From NCBI GenBank assembly GCA_905233165.1, contig CAJODL010000014.1, positions 1 to 61,442 on the forward strand: a stretch of DNA of 61,442 bases. Reading direction: 5' to 3'. The notes under the pieces are model-generated. The model worked only from the letters and a program-made list of their open reading frames with translations, searched no databases and was not told the origin of the DNA. The translations under genes were made by a program, and so were the position numbers. Positions 20,826-28,880 of the stretch are shown here, in pieces. The first letter of the stretch is position 1. Every line of letters starts with the position of its first letter. This DNA is from an uncultured Prevotella sp. GTDB taxonomy: Bacteria; Bacteroidota; Bacteroidia; Bacteroidales; Bacteroidaceae.

Positions 20826-22440
20826 GAGATATATCACAATATTGGCAATGGCATTGACAGCCTGCACCGTATATGCTCAGCAGACAGCATCAGCTCTTGG
20901 GGAGTATCGTTTTGACGATGCTACGCAGTTGTGGCGTCTTACCGATAATGCTGCCGGTCTTGGCATTGATACCACGCGCAACCGTGGATATGCAGAGATA
21001 GGGTATTACCATCACAGTGGTGACTATACCCGTGTGCAGGAGGGAACACGTAGTAATCAGTTGCGTTTTGAGACGGAGAGATACCAGAAGATTGGAAAAT
21101 ACATATATGGTTACGGACGCTTTGACTTTGACTATGGACGTGTGAACAACCGTACATGGTGTGATGTGCGCCGTCCGTATAACTCAAATCCATATTTTTC
21201 CGGTAGCGCCATAATGGGTAAGTATGACTTCCAGGACTTTAACTTTACTGCCGCCCTCGGTTCTGCTGCAATAGGAAAGTGGCATTTCGGTATGCGGTTA
21301 GACTATAACGTCGGTGACCTGAGTCGCTTGCGCGACCCTCGCCCGCGTTCGCAGTTGCTGGAATATAAGATAATACCTGCCGTAACATATACCTTTGGCA
21401 AAAACACCTTCGGTCTGAGCGGTAACTATCATCGCAGAAAGGAGAAAATAGATGGCGTAAGGACTATCCAGTCGGATGCTACGATTATGTATTATAATAT
21501 GACTGGCTTGGAGCATGCCGTCGGTGCTGTCAGCGGTTATAGCGGTTACCAGAGAGAATGGGTGGATCATCGCTTCGGAGCTGAACTGACATACAGCCAT
21601 AAGTCGGACAAATATTACATGATAGCTGCTGCTACCATAGAGCGTGGCTCAGAGAATATCCTGGGCCAGTATGAGAAGGAAGAAGGAAAATATGTTGACT
21701 ATAACTATGGATTCAGCATCCGAAATCGTATTAAGGCAGAAAACCTGTTGCATGAGATAGACTTTTCGTTTGGTTATGAGCAGTCGTATGCGGATGAATA
21801 TACCCAAAAATTCAAGGCGGAGAATAATGACGAGGTAAAGACAAAGACATACTCGTATGAACATCGTCTCCCTGACGGTACGATAGAAATAAGGGATTCG
21901 ACCATAACGCAGACATATCCTGTATCATCACAGTATTATGAAACAATGCTGGTGATGAAAAAGCGTTTTCAGGTGAAGGTATTCAAGACGGATTTCCATT
22001 ACCGCCTGAATTTCACCGATGGGGAAAGAGTGAATCGCTATGTTGGTGCACGCTTTACAAGTTGTGATACCAAGAATAAATATATATTGCCAGAGTCAAG
22101 CTTACATTATGATGGCTACAATGTATTGCTGGAGGGCGGTACGAGCCTGTTGAAGCAACGTCTTTGGATAGACGGTGGATTTACTATGCACTTCAACGGC
22201 ACTGCTGCGTTGGCTCTTAATGACCCGACAACGGACTATGCTGTAGGGGTATTGATACCCGATATGAAATACTATCGTTCCAACTATGTAAAGGGTAGTC
22301 TGAGCGTGACATACCAGTTCCCAATCACCTTTAAGAAAAAGCCAACTATGTGGTACGTCAGGGCTAATGGTGACTGGTTGAGAACCAACAGTAACCTTCA
22401 TGCCTCAAGTTTCGGAGTAACGCTGGGAATGTTTAATTAG
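20812..22440 (+). CDS. DUF6850-type outer membrane beta-barrel protein
   Basis: This roughly 542-residue protein has a signal peptide (MMKNKRYITIL...ACTVYAQ) followed by alternating hydrophobic/aromatic strands throughout (for example YGYGRFDFDYGRV, FTLGMFN-like C-terminal strand GVTLGMFN). This fits an outer-membrane barrel of the DUF6850 family. ATG at 20812 or 20815 is the likely start; a GTG at 20806 is less suited to the signal peptide. It overlaps the end of the DUF4876 gene by 14 bp, which indicates translational coupling. It might form a second channel or a scaffold for the receptor system; the function is unknown. A heptad tract follows the stop. Confidence 0.8.
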   Translation: MMKNKRYITILAMALTACTVYAQQTASALGEYRFDDATQLWRLTDNAAGLGIDTTRNRGYAEIGYYHHSGDYTRVQEGTRSNQLRFETERYQKIGKYIYGYGRFDFDYGRVNNRTWCDVRRPYNSNPYFSGSAIMGKYDFQDFNFTAALGSAAIGKWHFGMRLDYNVGDLSRLRDPRPRSQLLEYKIIPAVTYTFGKNTFGLSGNYHRRKEKIDGVRTIQSDATIMYYNMTGLEHAVGAVSGYSGYQREWVDHRFGAELTYSHKSDKYYMIAAATIERGSENILGQYEKEEGKYVDYNYGFSIRNRIKAENLLHEIDFSFGYEQSYADEYTQKFKAENNDEVKTKTYSYEHRLPDGTIEIRDSTITQTYPVSSQYYETMLVMKKRFQVKVFKTDFHYRLNFTDGERVNRYVGARFTSCDTKNKYILPESSLHYDGYNVLLEGGTSLLKQRLWIDGGFTMHFNGTAALALNDPTTDYAVGVLIPDMKYYRSNYVKGSLSVTYQFPITFKKKPTMWYVRANGDWLRTNSNLHASSFGVTLGMFN

Positions 22441-22525
22441 AGGTGAGAGGTGATAGGTGAGAGGTGAAAGGTGAAAGGTGAAAGGTGAAAAGTGAAAGGT
22501 GAGAGGTGTCCCATAAGCCCCATTA
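22441..22525 (+). repeat. Heptad tract (aggtgag/aggtgaa type)
   Basis: About ten 7-nt units (aggtgag, aggtgaa, aagtgaa) start one base after the DUF6850 stop codon, followed by 9-nt units (gccccatta, gacccatta) to about 22540. No gene. Confidence 0.9.
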
Positions 22526-22586
22526 GACCCATTAGACCAATAAAAACTATAATTCAAAATAATAAATTAACAAAACAAAAAAGCTT

Positions 22587-24479
22587 ATGAAAATTTCTAC
22601 AAAGATTAAGACGCTGGCTCTCGTTGCCGGCATGATGTTTGCAAACATGGAATTGTTTGCACTTGATGTTACCACTACAGCAGGTGGTCAGTTGTCAAGT
22701 AAGATTGACCCAAGCGAGAAGCTCACCATTACAGAGCTCTCTATAACGGGACCTTTGAACGGAGCAGACATCCTGTATATCCGCGAAATGGCAGGTGCAG
22801 GATATCAGAGCAGCTCTACCACAGATGGCAAGCTTGTATCGCTCAATCTTCAGAACGCATCTATCGTTGACGGTGGCGAGTATTATAAGAATCAGATGTG
22901 TATTGCCAACACCATTGGCAAGTACATGTTCAATAAGTGTAAGAACCTCACCACGCTCGTTCTGCCTGATGGCATCACTGAGATAGCATCAAGTGCTATG
23001 GCTGCTGATGGTCCTTCTGTTACAGAACTCAACATCCCAGCGTCTGTAGCAAATATCGGCACCTCTGCCTTCGGAGGTCTGAAGGCTCTGACGAAGGTTA
23101 CCTTCAGCGAGGGTTCAGCCCTGAAGACCATTGGTAATAGTGCTTTCAGCATTTCCAGTGGTGTGTTGGCTGACATCACTTTGCCTAACTCTGTTGAGTC
23201 AATAGGCAACAGCGTTTTTACTTATTCTAAGCTTACAAAGTTCACCTTCCCTACCTCACTTAAGAGCATCGGCAACCAGGTATTCCAAAACGTGGAAACC
23301 CTCGCAGAGATTTCAGAGATACCAGCATCTCTCGAGACTATTGGCGACAATGTCTTCCAGGGCACATCAATAGCAGCAGTCAAGGTCAACAGCGGCAACA
23401 CCCACTTTAAGGTTGATAAGAACGTACTCTATAACTTTGACAAGACCATAGCAATATGGCTTCCTGCCAAGTCAACACAGGCAACTGTGGTACTCCCTGC
23501 TACCGTTACCGAGATTAAGGGTTCTGCTTTCTTTGGCTGTGAGAATCTTATTCACATATCTCTTCCACAGGGATTGACTACCATCAACGGTGCAGCATTC
23601 AAGCAGAGCGGCATCATAGCAATCACATTGCCTGCTTCATTAACCACACTCAATGGCTCCAGTCAGTTCGAGAAGTGTGCCGACCTTAAATACTTCTGCA
23701 TGAAGGGCACCATAGATAAACTCACCTCTATGATGCTGCAGAACTGTCCAAAACTCTCTATAATGGTTTTTGAGAATGCCACAGCACCTCATTTCTTTAA
23801 GAAGAGTATTGACGGCTGCGCAGACAATGTGACACTCTATGCACCAGAGGCAAGCCTCGATGCATACAAGAGCGCTATAGAGACTGGTGACGCAGGTTCT
23901 GGCACACCTGGTCCTGCTACCGACAAGACCGTGACCTATGAGTCACTTGACCTGCTTACCCTCTACGACTTCATGAACAACAATATCGGTCATGCTATCG
24001 GCACAGGCACTTCTACCGATGGCAACCTCGCCGGCGAGAGCATCAAGAAGGCTGACGTAACCTTCACCTGCACTGATGGCCTCACACCTACCCGCTACTT
24101 CTATGTTGCATCAAGAGGCAATGAGCTGCAGGTTTATAAGAATGGTACATTCACACTCACTGCTGACGAAGGCAAGTATATAAAAGCTGTTCACTTCGTA
24201 TTTGGCAACAGCCAAACAAGTCTCAATGCTGACAGCGGCACTTACGCTGACGGCACATGGACTGGTAGTGCCAAGAGCGTTACCTTCTCAACCACAGCCT
24301 CACGCTATATTTATACTATAGTTTTCGTGACAGAAGAAGGTACTCCTACTGCCGTTCAGACCATAGAGGCTGCTAAAGCGCCTGCATCAAATGAAATTTA
24401 CGATATCCTGGGCAACAAAGTAAACCTTATGCAGAAAGGTAACGTCTATATTATTGATGGCAAAAAGGTTTTAAAATAA
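22587..24479 (+). CDS. BspA-like leucine-rich repeat secreted protein
   Basis: This 630-residue protein has a signal peptide (about 1-26, ending LFA). A leucine-rich repeat region of the BspA/LRR_5 type (about 100-410) repeats motifs such as LPDGITEIASSAM, LPNSVESIGNSVF and PASLETIGDNVFQG. A beta domain follows (about 445-590, with LTADEGKYIKAVHFVFG). The C-terminus, IYDILGNKVNLMQKGNVYIIDGKK, is the short motif that ends many secreted Prevotella proteins. BspA-type proteins mediate adhesion or surface binding. It sits directly before the FMN-binding gene with no gap, so they share a message; whether they work together is unknown. Confidence 0.9.
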   Translation: MKISTKIKTLALVAGMMFANMELFALDVTTTAGGQLSSKIDPSEKLTITELSITGPLNGADILYIREMAGAGYQSSSTTDGKLVSLNLQNASIVDGGEYYKNQMCIANTIGKYMFNKCKNLTTLVLPDGITEIASSAMAADGPSVTELNIPASVANIGTSAFGGLKALTKVTFSEGSALKTIGNSAFSISSGVLADITLPNSVESIGNSVFTYSKLTKFTFPTSLKSIGNQVFQNVETLAEISEIPASLETIGDNVFQGTSIAAVKVNSGNTHFKVDKNVLYNFDKTIAIWLPAKSTQATVVLPATVTEIKGSAFFGCENLIHISLPQGLTTINGAAFKQSGIIAITLPASLTTLNGSSQFEKCADLKYFCMKGTIDKLTSMMLQNCPKLSIMVFENATAPHFFKKSIDGCADNVTLYAPEASLDAYKSAIETGDAGSGTPGPATDKTVTYESLDLLTLYDFMNNNIGHAIGTGTSTDGNLAGESIKKADVTFTCTDGLTPTRYFYVASRGNELQVYKNGTFTLTADEGKYIKAVHFVFGNSQTSLNADSGTYADGTWTGSAKSVTFSTTASRYIYTIVFVTEEGTPTAVQTIEAAKAPASNEIYDILGNKVNLMQKGNVYIIDGKKVLK

Positions 24480-24872
24480 ATGAAAAAGGTAATTAGTATT
24501 TTAGCACTGTTCTCAATGGTGCTCATTCTGTCAAGCGCCAAGGGCGATGACGGGGTGATGACAAAAGAGAATGGTATGTATGTAGTGAATACCACTACAT
24601 TGGGAAAGAATGTCGTTGGATATGTTGCTGCTACGCCACTGAAGATTTATATCCAGAAGGATAAAATCGTGAAGGTTGAGGCACTGAAGAATCAGGAGAC
24701 TCCAAAGCACAACGCAAAGGTGAAGCGTATGCTCCTCACCAAATGGGACGGCATGAAGGTAAAGGAAGTGGCAAAACAGAAGGTTGACGGCGTTACTGGC
24801 GCCACAATCACTTCCGACGCTATGAAGAAGAATGTTCAGCTGGGAGTTGAATACTATCTGAAACATAAATAA
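24480..24872 (+). CDS. Small exported FMN-binding domain protein (predicted flavinylated)
   Basis: This 130-residue protein has a signal peptide (about 1-20) and a single FMN_bind domain containing DGVTGATITS. This matches the D-x-x-[ST]-G-A-T motif to which ApbE attaches FMN covalently at the final Thr in RnfG/NqrC-type proteins. It lacks the membrane anchor and larger domains of RnfG, so it looks like a free or periplasmic electron carrier. The ATG directly follows the TAA of the upstream gene, and a strong terminator at 24893-24927 ends the operon. No apbE is in the window. Possible electron donors are the divergent polyferredoxin or an Rnf/Nqr complex elsewhere (inference). Confidence 0.88.
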   Translation: MKKVISILALFSMVLILSSAKGDDGVMTKENGMYVVNTTTLGKNVVGYVAATPLKIYIQKDKIVKVEALKNQETPKHNAKVKRMLLTKWDGMKVKEVAKQKVDGVTGATITSDAMKKNVQLGVEYYLKHK

Positions 24873-24892
24873 AGATCCTATGATAATGATGG

Positions 24893-24927
24893 CAGGAGAA
24901 AATGTTTTTGCATTTTCTCCTGTTTTT
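24893..24927 (+). terminator. Terminator of HMA...FMN-binding operon
   Basis: A perfect 12-bp stem (caggagaaaatg with its complement, 24893-24904 and 24911-24922), a 6-nt loop and a T-run. Confidence 0.9.
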
Positions 24928-25049
24928 ATTTGCATTATTCTTCGACTAGCGAAGCGTGCGGAGCCCGATTACATAACTTAATCGTATCTTTTACCTTCGG
25001 TTGAAGATACTTCGTCATGATAAAGCAAGAAAAATAAAATCCTTTTTTC

Positions 25050-25080
25050 TTGCATTATTCATAACTTAATCGTATCTTTG
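25050..25080 (+). promoter_or_regulatory. Promoter of GH53-cyclophilin gene
   Basis: TATCTTTG (25073-25080) stands 20 nt after a TTG (25050-25052), and the leader is about 45 nt. A diverged copy of the -7 region (cataacttaatcgtatcttt) lies about 82 bp upstream. Confidence 0.65.
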
Positions 25081-25130
25081 CACTCGAACCAGTCATAAAA
25101 AGAATTTGATAGCATAACCTTATTATATAT

Positions 25131-26717
25131 ATGCGAGAACTTCGAGCAGTATTCTTATTATTCTTCTGCACTCTTCACTCTTCGCTCTTCACCCTCCAGT
25201 TGAGGGCGGAGGACTTCACTCTCGGTGCCGACATCAGCTGGTGTACGGAGATGGAAGCACGTGGACAGAAGGTGTATAACTATCTTGGCGAGGAACGCGA
25301 GGCAACAGCCCTTATGAAGGAAATGGGTATGGATGCCGTACGCCTCAGAGTGTGGGTAGATCCTTCAGAGCATGGCAACTATTGCAATGCTGATGACGTG
25401 CTTGCAAAGGCTCTGCGTGCCAAAGCTCTGGGCATGGACATAATGATAGACTTCCACTATAGTGACTGGTGGGCTGACCCTGCAAAGCAGAATATACCAA
25501 AGGCGTGGGAGAAACATAAATATAAGCAACTGTGTGCGGACGTAGCGGAGCATACGAAGAGTGTTCTGACGTTACTGAAGGATAATGGCGTGACACCAAA
25601 GTGGGTGCAGGTGGGTAATGAGACAAGCAATGGTTTCCTGTGGCCTATAGGTAAGATACGTGAAACGGATGGTGAGCTGAAAGGCATGTGGATGGGGGAA
25701 GACCAGATGAAACAGTATGCCGGACTCTTCAAAGCAGGCTACGAGGCTACAAAAGCGGTATTCCCGGATGCTTTGGTGATAGTACATCTTGACAAGGGAT
25801 ATAACTCAGAGCTATACATGACAAACCTTGATGCCCTGAAGAATAATGGCGCAAAATGGGATATGATAGGAATGTCATTATACCCTTATTGGGCCTTTGA
25901 CAGCGGTTATACGGGTACGATAGACAGGTTGTATTCGGAGTGTATGACGAACATAAAGGACCTCTATGCCCGATATGGTACGGAGTCGATGATAACAGAA
26001 ACGGGTTTTTTGGTGGATGAGACAGACCCTCAGACGACAGGGCAGGGGAGAGAAGATTTCCAGCACCTTATCACACTATGCAAGACTGCAACGGAAGGGC
26101 ACTGCAAGGGTGTGTTTTATTGGGAACCGATGTGCAAACCATCTAAATATAAGTTAGGTGCCTTTCATGAGGATGGCACTCCAACGGATATAATGCGTGC
26201 TGTGACAATGGAGAAGGTAATGGCAGGTGCGTTGCCGCTACAGAGCTATGATCGTAAGATTATGGATATTGTCACTAATATGGGTACTATATCCGTAGAG
26301 CTATATAACGAAACACCGAAGCACCGAGATGCTTATATCGCCAGTGCAAAGGCCGGAACGCTGAATGGTACGCAGTTCCATCGGGTGATAAAGAATTTCA
26401 TGATTCAGGGTGGAAAGACCGGTGACGGTGCTACCATTGATGCGGAGATAATGTACCCACGCTTCTGGCACAAAAGGGGTGCTGTCGCTGCTGCACGAGA
26501 GGGGGATGAGAAAAATCCTACATATAAGAGCAGGGCAAATCAGTTCTATATAGTATGGGATAATGCTTCGCACTTAGATAAGACATATACCGTCTTTGGT
26601 GAGGTAGTCGGTGGAATGGACGTTTTTGACAAAATTCGTCAGGTGCCGGTAGATCATGCGCAAGGCGATAAACCCATCAGTGAGGTGAAGATAATTTCAT
26701 GTGGAGTTAGGAATTAG
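25131..26717 (+). CDS. Fusion of GH53 endo-beta-1,4-galactanase and cyclophilin-type peptidyl-prolyl isomerase
   Basis: This 528-residue protein has a signal peptide (about 1-26) whose DNA is a ctcttcact-type repeat. Residues about 30-370 are a GH53 barrel, with the acid/base Glu in VQVGNETSNG and the nucleophile Glu in ITETGF. GH53 enzymes cut beta-1,4-galactan of pectin side chains. Residues about 380-528 are a cyclophilin domain with GTQFHRVIKNFMIQGG (the catalytic Arg is kept), HKRGAVAAARE, NQFYIV and TVFGEVVGG, so it is probably active. The cyclophilin is shortened around residue 440 compared with stand-alone Bacteroidales forms. There is no stop or frameshift between the halves. GH53-cyclophilin fusions are not a known standard architecture to me. 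Confidence 0.9.
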   Translation: MRELRAVFLLFFCTLHSSLFTLQLRAEDFTLGADISWCTEMEARGQKVYNYLGEEREATALMKEMGMDAVRLRVWVDPSEHGNYCNADDVLAKALRAKALGMDIMIDFHYSDWWADPAKQNIPKAWEKHKYKQLCADVAEHTKSVLTLLKDNGVTPKWVQVGNETSNGFLWPIGKIRETDGELKGMWMGEDQMKQYAGLFKAGYEATKAVFPDALVIVHLDKGYNSELYMTNLDALKNNGAKWDMIGMSLYPYWAFDSGYTGTIDRLYSECMTNIKDLYARYGTESMITETGFLVDETDPQTTGQGREDFQHLITLCKTATEGHCKGVFYWEPMCKPSKYKLGAFHEDGTPTDIMRAVTMEKVMAGALPLQSYDRKIMDIVTNMGTISVELYNETPKHRDAYIASAKAGTLNGTQFHRVIKNFMIQGGKTGDGATIDAEIMYPRFWHKRGAVAAAREGDEKNPTYKSRANQFYIVWDNASHLDKTYTVFGEVVGGMDVFDKIRQVPVDHAQGDKPISEVKIISCGVRN

Positions 26718-26755
26718 GAGTTAGGAATTAGGAGTTAGAGAAATTATGCATTATA
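26716..26755 (+). repeat. Heptad tract (gttagga/attagga)
   Basis: Five 7-nt units start at the stop codon of the GH53-cyclophilin gene, followed by attatgaatta-like AT-rich repeats up to the rubredoxin gene. Confidence 0.85.
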
Positions 26756-26798
26756 AATTATGAATTAATTATTGTTTAACTTTTTAATTATTACGACT

Positions 26799-26957
26799 AT
26801 GGCAAAGTATGTTTGTGAAGTATGTGGTTGGGAGTATGATCCCGCAGTAGGAGTTCCTGAGGCAGGTATAGAGCCTGGTACACCATGGGAAGCTGTTCCT
26901 GAAGATTTTGTATGCCCTCTGTGTGGCGTTGGCAAAGACCAATTCTCTGAGGCATAA
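26799..26957 (+). CDS. Rubredoxin
   Basis: This 52-residue protein has the two rubredoxin knuckles [10 protein letters not shown] and [11 protein letters not shown] that bind one Fe through four cysteines. Length and the aromatic core residues (Tyr/Trp near the first knuckle, VPEDFVCP) are standard. I chose ATG 26799, since a start nine codons upstream would add a non-homologous leader. It is a cytoplasmic one-electron carrier, often feeding rubrerythrin or superoxide reductase in anaerobes; no such partner is adjacent. A strong terminator follows at once, so it ends its transcript. Confidence 0.96.
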   Translation: MAKYVCEVCGWEYDPAVGVPEAGIEPGTPWEAVPEDFVCPLCGVGKDQFSEA

Positions 26958-26975
26958 ATAACTTAGAAAGATAAA

Positions 26976-27009
26976 CTCCCCGGCAATTCAAGTTGTCGGG
27001 GAGTTTTTT
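26976..27009 (+). terminator. Terminator after rubredoxin
   Basis: An 11-bp stem (ctccccggcaa with one G-U pair), loop ttcaag, then six T. Confidence 0.92.
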
Positions 27010-27110
27010 ACCCCTTGCTACCCCTATCGTGTACCTATCGTGCACCTATCGTGCACCTATCGTGCATCCTCCGTGCATCCTCCGTGCATCTATCGTGCAT
27101 CCTCCGAAAA
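27010..27110 (+). repeat. 11-nt tandem repeat (cctatcgtgca)
   Basis: About nine imperfect units (cctatcgtgca, cctccgtgcat) fill the gap between the rubredoxin terminator and the GH25 promoter. No gene. Confidence 0.9.
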
Positions 27111-27137
27111 AAAATAAAGGTATTGTGCTTATATTTC

Positions 27138-27168
27138 TTGGCTATTTATTTATTTTTTTGTACCTTTG
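27138..27168 (+). promoter_or_regulatory. Promoter of GH25 gene, nearly leaderless
   Basis: TACCTTTG (27161-27168) stands 20 nt after a TTG (27138-27140). The ATG at 27179 is only 10 nt past the -7 element, leaving a leader of a few bases. Confidence 0.65.
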
Positions 27169-27178
27169 ACCCCGTTTT

Positions 27179-28048
27179 ATGCGATTTCTGCTCATTATAC
27201 TCATAGCAATACTGACATCTGCGCTGAATGCTCCGTTCGCAAAACGACACCATAGGGTTCACAGCGCACATAAGGTTGTTCATCACCATATTATGCATCA
27301 TCTGCCGGTCCCGATGGATGGTATAGACATTTCACGCCATCAGAAAGAGATTAAATGGGGACATTTAATGAGTGGAGAGCATCGTCCGAAATTTGTGTAT
27401 GCCCGTTGTATGGGACTGGGATTGCGGCATGATGTGATGTATGACAGTTATGTGGACTCGGCTCAGCAGTATGAGGTCCCGTTGGGAACGTATCTTTTCT
27501 ATACCAATTACAACAAGAATTTTCTGAAACTTGAAGAGGATACCTTATCTGCAGATAGTACCCGGAGTAGTGTAAGGGAAGTCAGCGGATCTGCTTTGAT
27601 ACACTACCTGGAATTTAAAGAGCGTGTTGACAAGATGAAACAGAAGCTGTTGCCCGTGATTGACGTGGAAGAGCAGAGCGTCTTCGACTTCGCAGAAGAC
27701 AGACACATGGAACGTCCGTATGACAAGTACCTGAAGTTTAATGTGTTTATTTTGGCTTGCCTGCTAAGGGCAGAATATGGGGAACGCCCCATAATATACA
27801 GTAACCAGAATTTCTATTCGCGCTTTTTGGCTCCGACCTTTGATGACTATCCTCTTTGGATAGCCCGTTACAGGACATTGCATATTCCATCTCCAAAAAG
27901 CGACTTGCCTTTCCCATATGCGGTAAAGCCTATAATGTGGCAGTTTACGGACCGTGGCCTGCTGAGGGGCATCCCTCATTATGTGGATATGGACCACTTC
28001 GTCAATGATGCTACATTGGAGACGATAAAGATAAAGGATAAAGTTTAG
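27179..28048 (+). CDS. GH25 family lysozyme (muramidase), secreted
   Basis: This 289-residue protein has a signal peptide (about 1-21) and a His-rich spacer (about 23-41), followed by a GH25 barrel. The barrel starts with MDGIDISRHQ (first catalytic-region Asp) and carries LPVIDVEEQ (the D-x-E pair on the central strand) and later IMWQFTDRG, a typical last strand. GH25 enzymes hydrolyse the N-acetylmuramic acid-GlcNAc bond of peptidoglycan. It could act in self wall turnover or against neighbours. It is a lone gene between two terminator/repeat regions. It ends IKDKV with the stop inside the gataaagtttagag junction shared with tatA and tatC. Confidence 0.92.
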   Translation: MRFLLIILIAILTSALNAPFAKRHHRVHSAHKVVHHHIMHHLPVPMDGIDISRHQKEIKWGHLMSGEHRPKFVYARCMGLGLRHDVMYDSYVDSAQQYEVPLGTYLFYTNYNKNFLKLEEDTLSADSTRSSVREVSGSALIHYLEFKERVDKMKQKLLPVIDVEEQSVFDFAEDRHMERPYDKYLKFNVFILACLLRAEYGERPIIYSNQNFYSRFLAPTFDDYPLWIARYRTLHIPSPKSDLPFPYAVKPIMWQFTDRGLLRGIPHYVDMDHFVNDATLETIKIKDKV

Positions 28049-28121
28049 AGTTTAGAGTTTAGAGTGTAAAGGCAGTGGAAAGTTTAGAGTGTAGTGACTT
28101 TTGACCTTTAACCTTTAAACG
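28049..28121. repeat. Facing heptad tracts between convergent genes
   Basis: The left half reads agtttag/agtgtag on the plus strand after the GH25 stop. The right half reads cgtttaaaggttaaaggtcaaaag on the minus strand after the lpxH stop. Each gene is therefore followed by heptads in its own orientation. Confidence 0.85.
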
Positions 28122-28880
28122 TTACAAGAATGTTTCCCCTTCTTCGTAATTTTCAACGAATAACCTCTCGCCATCAAAGACAGCATAGGTGAATTGGGTT
28201 ATCCAGTCGCCCAAGATGACTACGCGAGAGTTGCTTGGAAGAACAAGGTCGAGTTCTATGTGTCTGTGACCGAAGATGAAATAATCTATATCGGGATGGG
28301 TGGCAACATATTGTTTTGCAAAGAGTACAAGATGCTCTTTGTCTTCTCCCATATAGGCTGGTTCTCCGTTTAAATCGTGCTTTATGCGCGAATGCTTTGC
28401 CCATTGCAAACCGAATGCTATGCCGAGGTCGGGGTGTAGCCATGTAAACAACTTCTGGCATATCTTGTTATGGAAGATGGAACGGATAATCTTGAATGAC
28501 TTGTTGGGGTCGCCCATGCCATCACCATGGGCAAGGAAGAATGTCTTGCCATAAAGGTCAAGGGTGAGGGGCTTACGATGGAGGATGACACCGCATTCCT
28601 TTTCCAAGTAGTCGTAGGCCCAGATGTCATGGTTTCCTGTGAAGTAATGCACCTCCACACCGCTGTCGGTTAGTTCGGAGAGTTTGCCCAAAAAGCGTGT
28701 GTAGCCCTTAGGAACTGCATGACGGTATTCGTACCAGAAGTCGAACATATCGCCAAGAAGGTATATGGCCTCTGCGGTCGGTTTTATCTCGTCGAGAAAA
28801 CGGACCAAACGGCGCTCCTGCATCCTACCGTGAGGAATAGCGAGGGAGCCTAAATGTGCATCACTGAGAAAATATATCAT
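28122..28880 (-). CDS. lpxH: UDP-2,3-diacylglucosamine diphosphatase (LpxH)
   Basis: This 252-residue calcineurin-like metallophosphoesterase has the expected motifs in order: LSDAHLG (near the N-terminus), GDMFDFW, GNHD, HGD and GHRH. It hydrolyses UDP-2,3-diacylglucosamine to lipid X in lipid A synthesis, on the inner face of the cytoplasmic membrane. The start at 28880 places the first motif at the N-terminus as in the family. Its ATG overlaps the TAA of the upstream DUF59 gene by one base (TAATG), so translation is coupled. It is the last gene of the efp-GT2-radC-DUF59-lpxH set. Confidence 0.94.
   Translation of the reverse strand: MIYFLSDAHLGSLAIPHGRMQERRLVRFLDEIKPTAEAIYLLGDMFDFWYEYRHAVPKGYTRFLGKLSELTDSGVEVHYFTGNHDIWAYDYLEKECGVILHRKPLTLDLYGKTFFLAHGDGMGDPNKSFKIIRSIFHNKICQKLFTWLHPDLGIAFGLQWAKHSRIKHDLNGEPAYMGEDKEHLVLFAKQYVATHPDIDYFIFGHRHIELDLVLPSNSRVVILGDWITQFTYAVFDGERLFVENYEEGETFL

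Noticed and set aside
16818..22440. SusC/SusD glycan utilisation locus
   Set aside because: No SusD-like lipoprotein is present; the partner is DUF4876 and the neighbour is an HMA protein.
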